From NCBI RefSeq assembly GCF_004306155.1, contig NZ_BIMR01000066.1, positions 1 through 37,331 on the forward strand: DNA of 37,331 nt, given 5' to 3'. This document shows positions 30,784 through 37,331 of the stretch, in pieces; position 1 is the first letter of the stretch; each line of letters starts with the position of its first letter. The notes below the pieces were generated by a model that had not been told where the DNA came from, did no database searches, and worked only from the letters and a program-made list of their open reading frames with translations. The stretch is from Cellulomonas biazotea. Lineage in GTDB: Bacteria; Actinomycetota; Actinomycetes; Actinomycetales; Cellulomonadaceae. The translations under genes were made by a program, and so were the position numbers.

Positions 30784-32235
30784 ATGCCAGCGGAGCAGGA
30801 GTACGACGTCGTGGTGGTCGGCGGCGGGGCCGTCGGGGAGAACGTCGCGGACCGGGCGAGCCGGACCGGGCTGAGCGTCGCGCTCGTCGAGCACGCGCTC
30901 GTCGGGGGCGAGTGCTCGTACTGGGCGTGCATGCCGTCGAAGGTGCTGCTGCGCGCCGGTGCGGTCCTCGACGCGGCGGCGGGTGTCCCCGGGGCGGCCG
31001 CCGCGGTGACGGGTGACGTCGACGTGCAGGCCGTCCTCGCGCGCCGCGACGAGGTCGTGCACGGCTGGGACGACCGCTCGCAGGTCGAGTGGGTCGACTC
31101 GGTCGGCATCGCGCTGCTGCGGGGGCACGCCCGGCTCACCGGGGAGCGCACGCTCGTGGTCAGCGGCGACGACGGGGAGACGACCGTCCGGGCGCGGCGC
31201 GCGGTCGTCGTCGCGACGGGGTCCGAGCCCGTCGTGCCGCCCGTCCCCGGGCTGGCCGAGGCCGGGTTCTGGACGAGCCGGGAGGCGACGTCGGTCCGTC
31301 AGGTGCCCGCGCGGCTCGCGGTCCTCGGCGGCGGCGTCGTGGGCGTCGAGATGGCCGTCGCGTTCACCGACCTCGGCAGCGAGGTCACGCTCGTCGTGCG
31401 CGGCGACCGGCTGCTCGCCGGTGCGGAGCCGACCGCAGGGGAGGCCGTCGCCACCGAGCTGCGCGCGATGGGTGTGCGCGTCCTGTTCGGGACGCAGGCC
31501 ACGGCCGTGCACCGCGACGACGACGGCGTGCACCTCGACCTCGGCGACGCCGGGACGGTCGACGTCACCGAGGTGCTCGTCGCCACCGGACGCCGGCCCC
31601 GCACGGGCTCGCTCGGCCTGGAGACCGTGGGCCTGGAGCCCGGGGCGCCGCTGCGGGTCGACGACGCGCTCGCGGTCACCGGCGTCGACGGCGGCTGGCT
31701 GTTCGCCGCAGGCGACGTCACGGGCCGCACCGCGACCACCCACCAGGGCAAGTACGACGCGCGCGTCGTCGGCGACGTCGTCGCGGCACGGTTCCACCCC
31801 GACGCCGACGCCGCCGACGGGCCCGTCGCCGAGCGGGACGCCGCGCCGTGGAGCCGGTACCGTGCGACCGCGGACCTCTCGGCCGTCCCGCAGGTCGTGT
31901 TCAGCCGCCCCGAGGTCGCGTGGGTCGGGCGGACCGAGGAGCAGGCGCGTCGCGACGGTCTCGACGTGCGCGTCCTCGACTACGACCTCGCGAACGTCGC
32001 GGGCGCGACGGTCGCCGCGCAGGACTACGCGGGCAGCGCGCGGCTCGTGGTCGACGACGCCCGTGGGGTGGTCGTCGGCGCGACCTTCGTCGGCCCCGAC
32101 GCGGCCGAGCTGCTGCACGCCGCGACCGTCGCGGTCGTGGGGGAGGTGCCGCTGCACCGCCTGTGGCACGCGGTGCCCGCGTACCCGACGGTGTCGGAGG
32201 TCTGGCTGCGCCTGCTGGAGTCCGCCGGCCTCTGA
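30784..32235 (+). CDS. FAD-dependent pyridine nucleotide-disulfide oxidoreductase
   Basis: A 483-residue flavoprotein related to dihydrolipoamide dehydrogenase and mercuric reductase. The FAD site is DVVVVGGGAVGENVA, and the redox disulfide is Cys44/Cys49 in GGECSYWACMPSK. NAD(P) binds at LAVLGGGVVGVEMAVAF, and LFAAGDVTGRTATTHQGKYD is the second FAD motif. In place of the usual HPTxSE at the dimer interface it has PAYPTVSEVW: the catalytic His is Tyr while Glu remains, so ordinary lipoamide reduction is unlikely. Substrate is unknown. ATG 30784; a degenerate CACGAT box lies 6 nt before it. It is monocistronic, ending at the hairpin at 32310. Confidence 0.92.
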   Translation: MPAEQEYDVVVVGGGAVGENVADRASRTGLSVALVEHALVGGECSYWACMPSKVLLRAGAVLDAAAGVPGAAAAVTGDVDVQAVLARRDEVVHGWDDRSQVEWVDSVGIALLRGHARLTGERTLVVSGDDGETTVRARRAVVVATGSEPVVPPVPGLAEAGFWTSREATSVRQVPARLAVLGGGVVGVEMAVAFTDLGSEVTLVVRGDRLLAGAEPTAGEAVATELRAMGVRVLFGTQATAVHRDDDGVHLDLGDAGTVDVTEVLVATGRRPRTGSLGLETVGLEPGAPLRVDDALAVTGVDGGWLFAAGDVTGRTATTHQGKYDARVVGDVVAARFHPDADAADGPVAERDAAPWSRYRATADLSAVPQVVFSRPEVAWVGRTEEQARRDGLDVRVLDYDLANVAGATVAAQDYAGSARLVVDDARGVVVGATFVGPDAAELLHAATVAVVGEVPLHRLWHAVPAYPTVSEVWLRLLESAGL

Positions 32236-32309
32236 CGGTCGTCGTGCGGGGGCCCGGGTCGGGCCTACCGAGCTCAGATCGCCGTCGTGTCACGAGGTCC
32301 GCGCACGCA

Positions 32310-32342
32310 GCGGCCCCGGCAGGTCCTGCCCGCCGGGGCCGC
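32310..32342. terminator. Bidirectional terminator between the flavoprotein and osmoprotectant-binding protein genes
   Basis: A perfect 11-bp stem, GCGGCCCCGGC (32310-32320) and GCCGGGGCCGC (32332-32342), with an 11-nt loop. It lies between convergent genes, 18 bp from the minus-strand stop. Confidence 0.7.
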
Positions 32343-32360
32343 CGCGTCGTCGTGCGGGTG

Positions 32361-33365
32361 TCAGTCGGTCGCGAGCGACCCGTCGCTCGACAGGACCAGG
32401 CCGATGGCCGCGTCGCCCTGGCGGACGGCGGCACCGATGAGCCCGAAGTCGTACGACTTGAACTCGCCGATCTCGAGCCCGTAGGTCTCCTCGAGGCCCG
32501 GCTGGCAGAACGGCCGCTCGGGGCACTCGGGCGGGCCGGCGAGGACGAGCCCGCCGCAGGCCTCGGCGAGCTCGGTGAGCGTCGCGACGCCGTGCTCGTC
32601 CGCGAACGCCTGGGTCACGGCGAACGCGTTCTGGTCCTGCGCGGCCGACGGCTGGCCGACGGCGAGCCCGGACTCCTCGGCGAGCGGCGTCAGCGCGGCG
32701 ACCGTCTCGTCGACGTCGTCCGTCGAGACCGACGGGGCGTCGGGCCCGTTGACGCGCGCGTTGAGGAAGTCGGCGAGCGTCGCCGCGTACTCGGGGACCG
32801 TCGAGAGGGTGCCGTCCACGAGCGCCGGGAGGTAGGTGTCGCGGTTGCCGATCGTGCGGACCTCGACCTGGTACCCGGCCGAGCGCAGCACCTCGCCGTA
32901 GATCTCCGCGAGGGTCACGGACTCGGAGAAGTTCGCCGCGCCGACGACGAGCGACGTTCCCGCGCCGGACTGCTCGGTCGCCGCGAGCCCTTCGGTCTCG
33001 ACGTACTCCTTCGCGACCTCGCTCGACGTGCGGCGGTCGATGTCGACGGCCTTGTTGAGGTCGATGAGCTTGGGCGTGTCGAGCGACGCCGAGACGGTGT
33101 CGAGCAGCTCGACGACCGCGGGGCTCTGCTGCGCGACGGCCGCGTTGACGGCCGGGATGATGTTGTCGGCGTTCTGCAGGCCGCCGTCGTCCTCGAGGAC
33201 GACGAGCTGCTCCCCGGCGACGGGGTCGCAGGTGGCCTTGCCGGACGTCCCGGAGGACGTGGGGTCGGCCTCGCCGCCGCCGGAGCCGGGGGCGCCGCAG
33301 GCCCCCAGCGCCAGCACGGCGGCGGCGGCGATGATCGTGAGTCGGGCTGGACGGGTGGCACGCAT
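32361..33365 (-). CDS. Osmoprotectant (glycine betaine/choline-type) binding lipoprotein with permuted domain order
   Basis: A 334-residue lipoprotein (lipobox LGAC, Cys23). The part at residues 137-334 reads like the beginning and middle of OpuBC/ProX-type proteins: SLVVGAANFSESVTLAEIYG, STVPEYAATLADFL, QDQNAFAVT and FKSYDFGLIGAAVRQGD, and it ends at IGLVLSSDGSLATD. In normal family members this point is followed by LVVLEDD... and a terminal helical segment. Here that segment comes first, at residues 52-127: EQLVVLEDDGGLQNADNIIP to VDIDRRTSSEVAKEYVETEG. The domain therefore looks circularly permuted. Extra cysteines at 46, 270, 281 and 287 could form disulfides. GGAGA precedes ATG 33365 by 6 nt. 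It is the last gene behind the two permeases. Confidence 0.88.
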   Translation of the reverse strand: MRATRPARLTIIAAAAVLALGACGAPGSGGGEADPTSSGTSGKATCDPVAGEQLVVLEDDGGLQNADNIIPAVNAAVAQQSPAVVELLDTVSASLDTPKLIDLNKAVDIDRRTSSEVAKEYVETEGLAATEQSGAGTSLVVGAANFSESVTLAEIYGEVLRSAGYQVEVRTIGNRDTYLPALVDGTLSTVPEYAATLADFLNARVNGPDAPSVSTDDVDETVAALTPLAEESGLAVGQPSAAQDQNAFAVTQAFADEHGVATLTELAEACGGLVLAGPPECPERPFCQPGLEETYGLEIGEFKSYDFGLIGAAVRQGDAAIGLVLSSDGSLATD

Positions 33366-33442
33366 CGGCGTCTCCTGACGTCGGCCGACGGCACGCCGGG
33401 AGGGTCCCGACGGTCGACGGCGCTCGGCGGTCGTGGGCAGGT

Positions 33443-34216
33443 TCATGCGGTCGGGGCTGGTTCATTGGACCGGGAGCCCGCGGGGTCGGCAACCGGGGAG
33501 GGACGCCGCACGCGCAGGCGCGAGGGTCGTCCGGCACGTCGTCCGGCACGGTCGCGGGACCGCAGGCCGGCGGGCGTCACGGCGCGCTGGGCGAGGGCGA
33601 GCAGGCCTTCGGCGACCAGGCACAGGGCGGCGACGAGCAGGCCGCCCGCGAGGACCTGGCCGTAGCGCTGCGTCCCGAACCCGGTCACGACGATCGTGCC
33701 GAGGCTGCGGCCGCCGACGAGCGCGGCGAGCGGGACGGTCGCGAGCACCTGCACCGCGCCGGTGCGCACGCCGGCGGCGAGCAGGGGGATCGCGAGCGGG
33801 ACCTCGACCGCCCACAGGCGGCGCGAGCCCGACATGCCGACCCCGCGGGCGGCGTCGCGGACGTGCGCGTCGACCTCGCCGAGCCCGGTGACGGCACCGG
33901 ACAGCAGGGGCGGGACGGCGAAGACCGCGCACGCGAGGACGGTCGCGGGGTTGCCGAACAGGCCGCTCGCCGCCAGCAGCGTGAGCAGCGCGAGCGTCGG
34001 GAGCGCGCGCGTGGTGTTGGCGACGACGACGCCGACGGTCGCGCCCCGGCCGCGGTGGCCGAGCCACAGCCCGACGGGCAGCGCGACGACCGCCGCGAGC
34101 AGCACCGCCTGGACGGACACCAGGACGTGCACGCCGGTCAGTGCGATGACGCCGTTGCGCCCCGTCCAGTTGAGCGGGTCGTTGAGCCAGGCGAAGGCCT
34201 CGGTGAGGACGTCCAT
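33443..34216 (-). CDS. Osmoprotectant ABC transporter permease (OpuBB/ProW type)
   Basis: A 257-residue membrane subunit. The N-terminus DVLTEAFAWLNDPLNWTG is periplasmic-like, followed by about five to six helices, for example HVLVSVQAVLLAAVVALPVG and a long C-terminal helix region VLAGGLLVAALCLVAEGLLA. The EAA-like ATPase-docking loop reads VRDAARGVGMSGSRRLWAVE then VPLAIPLL. The last 45 residues are a basic, disordered tail. ATG 34216 lies 10 bp after the stop of the other permease. It is the second gene of the minus-strand operon, 77 bp ahead of the binding-protein gene. Confidence 0.92.
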   Translation of the reverse strand: MDVLTEAFAWLNDPLNWTGRNGVIALTGVHVLVSVQAVLLAAVVALPVGLWLGHRGRGATVGVVVANTTRALPTLALLTLLAASGLFGNPATVLACAVFAVPPLLSGAVTGLGEVDAHVRDAARGVGMSGSRRLWAVEVPLAIPLLAAGVRTGAVQVLATVPLAALVGGRSLGTIVVTGFGTQRYGQVLAGGLLVAALCLVAEGLLALAQRAVTPAGLRSRDRAGRRAGRPSRLRVRRPSPVADPAGSRSNEPAPTA

Positions 34217-34226
34217 CGGTGCCCCC

Positions 34227-34901
34227 TCAGACCGGCCGCGCCGAGCGGGCCCACGGCGTCACGAGGCGCCCCACGCCCGCGAGGACGAGGTCGCACACGA
34301 GCGCGAGCAGGAGGCACAGGACCGTCGCCGTCATGATCTCGGCGTGGTAGTTGCTGCGGAAGCCGCGGAACATCAGCTGCCCGAGCCCGCCGTAGCCGAC
34401 CACGACGCCCACCGTCACGAGCGCGACGGTCGTGACGGTCGCGAGGCGCAGCCCGGCGACGATGCTCGGCAGCGCGTTCGGCAGCTCCACGGTGAGCAGC
34501 AGGCGGGCGCGCCCGTACCCCATGCCGCGGGCGGCGTCGCGGACCGCGGGGTCGACGCCCTCCAGCCCGACCAGCACGTTCCGGGTGAGCACCAGCAGCG
34601 CGTACGCGACGAGCCCGATGAGCACGGTCGTCCGTCCGATCCCGGTGTACGGGGCGAGCACGGCGAACAGCGCGAGCGACGGGATCGTGTAGAGCACGCC
34701 CGCCACGCCGAGGACGGGCCCGGCCCAGCGGCGGCGCAGGTGCGCCCACGCGCCGAGCGGGAGCGCCACGAGCGACGCGATGACGACCGCCTGGACGGTC
34801 AGCGAGGCGTGCTGGGACAGCGCGGACAGCACGTCCGCGCTGTTGCGCTGCAGGTACTCCCACGAGAACCAGGGGTTGTCGGGTTGAGCCGCGAGCAGCA
34901 T
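34227..34901 (-). CDS. Osmoprotectant ABC transporter permease (OpuBD/ProW type)
   Basis: A 224-residue membrane subunit paralogous to its neighbour. Family elements are HASLTVQAVVIASLVALPLG, VLYTIPSLALFAVLAP, VLTRNVLVGLEGVDPAVRDA, the docking loop ARGMGYGRARLLLTVELPNA, and VGYGGLGQLMFRGF. About six helices are expected. The ATG at 34901 is chosen because TACGTT on the minus strand ends 6 nt upstream. It is the first gene of the minus-strand half of the transporter. Two similar permeases indicate a heterodimeric channel, as in OpuB/OpuC systems. Confidence 0.93.
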   Translation of the reverse strand: MLLAAQPDNPWFSWEYLQRNSADVLSALSQHASLTVQAVVIASLVALPLGAWAHLRRRWAGPVLGVAGVLYTIPSLALFAVLAPYTGIGRTTVLIGLVAYALLVLTRNVLVGLEGVDPAVRDAARGMGYGRARLLLTVELPNALPSIVAGLRLATVTTVALVTVGVVVGYGGLGQLMFRGFRSNYHAEIMTATVLCLLLALVCDLVLAGVGRLVTPWARSARPV

Positions 34902-35044
34902 CCGCCGAACGTAACCGCGACCTCCGACATCCGCACCATGCGACGGCGCGCTGCCCGGTCCGTGGACGGACGGGCCGTCGCAGGCGGACGGACGGATGTG
35001 GCCGGCGGAGGCGGGCGTCGGTGGTGGGCAGTAGCGTCCGGGGG
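34902..35044. promoter_or_regulatory. Bidirectional control region of the osmoprotectant transporter
   Basis: On the minus strand TACGTT (complement of 34908-34913) lies 6 nt before the permease ATG at 34901. On the plus strand TAGCGT (35032-35037) lies 7 nt before the ATPase ATG at 35045. Both fit leaderless starts. No operator palindrome is obvious in the 118 bp between them. Confidence 0.6.
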
Positions 35045-36187
35045 ATGGTCGAGCCCGCCATCCGCTTCGAGCACGTGCGCAAGGAGTACCCCGCCGTCCG
35101 CGGTCGGGCCGGCGCCGCCGTCGACGACCTCACCCTCGAGGTCCGCCCGCACGAGGTGCTCGTGCTGGTCGGGCCCAGCGGGTGCGGCAAGTCGACGACG
35201 CTGCGCATGGCCAACCGGCTCGTGGAGCCGACGTCGGGCCGGATCCTGCTGGAGGGCGAGGACGTCACGCACGTCGACCCCGTGCAGCTGCGGCGCCGCA
35301 TCGGGTACGTGATCCAGGACGTCGGCCTGTTCCCGCACCGCACGGTCGCGCAGAACATCGCGACCGTCCCGCGGCTGCTCGGGTGGGACGCGAAGCGGAC
35401 CGCGGCACGCGTCGACGAGCTGCTCGACCTCGTCGGCCTCGACCCCGCCCGGTACGCACGGCGCTACCCGCACGAGCTGTCCGGGGGTGAGCGCCAACGC
35501 GTCGGCGTCGCGCGGGCCCTCGCGACCGACCCGCCGGTGCTGCTCATGGACGAGCCGTTCGGCGCCGTCGACCCGGTCGGGCGGCGCCGGCTGCAGACGG
35601 AGTTCGCGCGGATCCAGCGCGAGGTCGGCACCACGGTGATGCTCGTCACGCACGACATCGACGAGGCCGTCCGCATGGGCGACCGGGTGGCGGTGCTGAG
35701 CACCGGCGCGCACGTCGAGCAGCTCGCCTCGCCGCTCGACGTCGTGGCCCGCCCTGCCACCGACGCGGTCGCCGACCTCGTCGGGCGCGGCCGGCTCGCG
35801 CGCCTGCTCGCCCTCGGCCGGCTGGAGCGGACCGACGTCGACGAGGTTCCGGGACCGGGCCGGGCCGCGATCGGCACGGTCGACGTCGGTACGGAGCTCG
35901 GCGACGTCCTCGCGACGCTCCTCGCGTCCCCCGGCGACGGCGCGGACGGACGACTCGACGTCGTCGAGGCGGGCCGTGCCGTCGGGTCGGTGACCGCGGC
36001 GACCGTCCTGCGGGCGCTGCGACGGCTCACCGACGCGGCCGGCGCCGACGGGAACGAGGGCGACCCGGACGGCTCCGCGACCACCCGCGGGCCCGCCGGC
36101 AGCCCCGACCTCGACCGACGCCTCCCCGACCCGCACCGCCCGGGCCCTGACGCGGGCGCCGACCGCGTCGGTACGCTGCCGACGTGA
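35045..36187 (+). CDS. Osmoprotectant ABC transporter ATP-binding protein (OpuBA/ProV type)
   Basis: A 380-residue cytoplasmic ATPase. Walker A is GPSGCGKST (43-51), the Q-loop is VIQDVGLFPHRTV, the signature is LSGGERQR (145-152), Walker B is LLMDEPFGAVDP (Asp169-Glu170) and the H-loop is VTHDIDEAVRMGD. The length and the segment about 280-325 (VGTELGDVLATLL to RAVGSVTAATVLRALR) fit one shortened CBS-like regulatory domain, a place where ionic strength is sensed in OpuA-type systems. The last 50 residues are acidic/Pro-rich and disordered. It is on the strand opposite its permeases, sharing the divergent region. The stop overlaps the ATP-grasp start (GTGA). Confidence 0.94.
   Translation: MVEPAIRFEHVRKEYPAVRGRAGAAVDDLTLEVRPHEVLVLVGPSGCGKSTTLRMANRLVEPTSGRILLEGEDVTHVDPVQLRRRIGYVIQDVGLFPHRTVAQNIATVPRLLGWDAKRTAARVDELLDLVGLDPARYARRYPHELSGGERQRVGVARALATDPPVLLMDEPFGAVDPVGRRRLQTEFARIQREVGTTVMLVTHDIDEAVRMGDRVAVLSTGAHVEQLASPLDVVARPATDAVADLVGRGRLARLLALGRLERTDVDEVPGPGRAAIGTVDVGTELGDVLATLLASPGDGADGRLDVVEAGRAVGSVTAATVLRALRRLTDAAGADGNEGDPDGSATTRGPAGSPDLDRRLPDPHRPGPDAGADRVGTLPT
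36172..36177 (+). promoter_or_regulatory. Candidate internal -10 box TACGCT before the ATP-grasp gene
   Basis: TACGCT inside the end of the ATPase gene lies 6 nt before GTG 36184, so the ligase gene may also have its own leaderless transcript. Confidence 0.4.
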
Positions 36188-37110
36188 CCCCTACCGCCGC
36201 ACGGCTCGCTCTCGCCACCTGCGCCGAGCTCCCCGAGCTCGACCCCGACGACCAGCCGCTGCGCGACGCGCTGCTCGCGCGCGGCATCGCGACCGACCCC
36301 GTCGTGTGGGACGACCCGACCGTCGACTGGTCGACGTACCCGCACGTGCTGGTCCGCTCGACGTGGGACTACACCGACCGGCCGCGCCTGTTCGCGGACT
36401 GGGCCCGCCGCGTCGAGCGCACGAGCGCGCTGCTCAACCCGGCGGACGTCGTCGTGTGGAACATCGACAAGACGTACCTGCGCGACCTCGAGCAGCGGGG
36501 TCTGCCGATCGTCCCGACCATCTGGCTCGATCCGGAGCGCAACTTCGACGCGCGCGCGATCCACACCCGGTTCCCGGCGTTCGGCGACTTCGTCGTCAAG
36601 CCGACCGTCAGCGCGGGCTCGCGCGACACGGGCCGCTACCAGGCCGACGAGACCCCGTCGCGGGCCTTGGCGATCCGGCACGCCAAGAACCTGCTCGGCG
36701 TCGGCCGGCACGTGATGATCCAGCGCTACCTCAAGCAGGTCGACACCGTCGGCGAGACCGCGCTGGTCTACGTCGACGGCGCCTTCAGCCACGCGGTCCG
36801 CAAGGGCGCGCTGCTCGAGGGCCCGTACCGCGAGGGGGAGACCGAGGGCGTGCTCTACCGGCGTGAGGTCATGTCGGCCCGCGAGGCGAGCGACGCCGAG
36901 CGCGAGGTCGGCGACCGCGTGCTCACGGCGCTGGCGGAGATCTTCCCGCAGCACGCCGACCCCCTGCTGTACGCCCGGGTCGACCTCATCCCCGACGACG
37001 AGGGCCACCCCGTCGTCCTCGAGGTCGAGCTCACCGAGCCGTCGTTCTTCTTCGGGTACGCCCCGGGGTCGGCGGACGTCTTCGCGGACGCGCTCGCGAA
37101 GCGCCTCTGA
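36184..37110 (+). CDS. ATP-grasp ligase, RimK/DcsG-like
   Basis: A 308-residue cytoplasmic protein. The N-terminal pre-ATP-grasp part includes WDDPTVDWSTYPHVLVRSTW then DYTDRPRLFADWARRVERT and LNPADVVVWNIDKTYLRDLE. This layout resembles the DcsG (O-ureidoserine cyclase) and RimK/glutathione synthase-like ATP-grasp group. ATP-grasp elements include the Lys of FVVKPTVSAGSRDTGRY, VMIQRYLKQV and the C-terminal metal site YARVDLIPDDEG then VVLEVELTEPSFFF (Asp, Glu, Glu). These ligases join a carboxylate to an amine or thiol; substrate is unknown here. GTG 36184 overlaps the ATPase stop, so it is co-expressed with the osmoprotectant ATPase. Confidence 0.9.
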   Translation: MTPTAARLALATCAELPELDPDDQPLRDALLARGIATDPVVWDDPTVDWSTYPHVLVRSTWDYTDRPRLFADWARRVERTSALLNPADVVVWNIDKTYLRDLEQRGLPIVPTIWLDPERNFDARAIHTRFPAFGDFVVKPTVSAGSRDTGRYQADETPSRALAIRHAKNLLGVGRHVMIQRYLKQVDTVGETALVYVDGAFSHAVRKGALLEGPYREGETEGVLYRREVMSAREASDAEREVGDRVLTALAEIFPQHADPLLYARVDLIPDDEGHPVVLEVELTEPSFFFGYAPGSADVFADALAKRL

Positions 37111-37162
37111 CCGGTCCGTGCGCGGACGGCGGGCGCGTTCCGGACCACCCCGCCGCACCGGG

Positions 37163-37168
37163 TACACT
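37163..37168 (+). promoter_or_regulatory. Candidate -10 box TACACT of the tRNA-His transcript
   Basis: TACACT lies 53 nt before the tRNA, with TTCCGG at 37138-37143 as a weak -35. The 50-nt leader between them would be removed by tRNA processing. Confidence 0.4.
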
Positions 37169-37221
37169 TCTCGTCGGCCCTGGCGTTCGCGCCGGGTCGG
37201 TGCCACCTCCGGGTGGCGCGT

Positions 37222-37295
37222 GGTGGCTATAGCTCAGGTGGTAGAGCACCTGGTTGTGGTCCAGGGGGTCGCGGGTTCAAGTCCCGTTAGCCACC
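37222..37295 (+). tRNA. tRNA-His (anticodon GUG)
   Basis: Acceptor GTGGCTA (37223-37229) pairs with TAGCCAC (37288-37294). The extra G at -1 (37222) faces C73 (37295), the hallmark of tRNA-His. The anticodon stem CCTGG/CCAGG has loop TTGTGGT, anticodon GTG. T arm GCGGG-TTCAAGT-CCCGT. The 3' CCA is not encoded. Confidence 0.97.
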
Positions 37296-37305
37296 CGCTC
37301 CGAAG

Positions 37306-37331
37306 GGCGTCGACGGTCAGCCGTCGACGCC
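37306..37331 (+). terminator. Terminator hairpin after tRNA-His (reaches window end)
   Basis: A perfect 11-bp stem, GGCGTCGACGG (37306-37316) and CCGTCGACGCC (37321-37331), with a TCAG loop. Any T-tract would lie beyond the window. Confidence 0.65.

Overview
The window is about 37 kb of very GC-rich DNA with the codon bias of a high-GC actinobacterium. A secreted GH81 beta-1,3-glucanase with a long Pro-Thr linker, a chitobiose-type sugar importer, and the classic actinobacterial block pncB / clpS-DUF2017-murI-MBL-rph-rdgB together suggest Cellulomonas or a close relative. This is inferred from gene content only. There is no sign of a prophage, transposon, CRISPR array or integrated element, so this looks like ordinary chromosome.

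Layout. 1-2559: the start of pgi (cut by the window edge), a small membrane protein, and a luciferase-like flavin oxidoreductase gene broken by one in-frame amber codon. 2724-9187: an amino-sugar cluster made of a ROK repressor, a DasA-like lipoprotein, two permeases, a ROK sugar kinase and nagB. It has no ATPase, nagA or glycosidase of its own. 9222-10426: a HAAS-type membrane protein and its PadR regulator behind a self-overlapping operator/promoter. 10524-13147: DUF3039, a DEAD-box helicase and a 51-residue membrane protein. 13200-21075: pncB diverging from clpS-DUF2017-murI-(cAMP phosphodiesterase-like MBL)-membrane protein-rph-rdgB-ABC-F. 21145-22790: a DUF4916/DUF4037 pair. 22960-26616: thioredoxin and the GH81 glucanase. 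26657-28218: tRNA-Leu, a Bcp peroxiredoxin, a GroES paralogue, a small protein and tRNA-Lys. 28232-30618: glutamate decarboxylase coupled to a six-helix repeat membrane protein. 30784-32235: a flavin disulfide oxidoreductase. 32361-37295: an osmoprotectant (glycine-betaine type) ABC transporter split over both strands, an ATP-grasp ligase and tRNA-His.

How genes work together. The sugar cluster imports an amino sugar or its oligomer, phosphorylates it and deaminates it to fructose-6-phosphate, the substrate of Pgi. The osmoprotectant locus supplies all ABC parts from a bidirectional control region. Many first-in-operon genes carry a TANNNT box 6-7 nt before the start codon, the arrangement expected for leaderless mRNAs; internal genes are joined by ATGA/GTGA overlaps.

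The most notable points are: the osmoprotectant-binding lipoprotein, which reads as a circular permutation of the usual OpuBC/ProX fold; a six-times repeated G-[STA]-[VA]-x-F transmembrane motif in the partner of glutamate decarboxylase; a GroES paralogue lacking the roof loop; two mutually exclusive hairpins between the sugar-binding protein and its permeases; and the recurring leaderless promoter layout.
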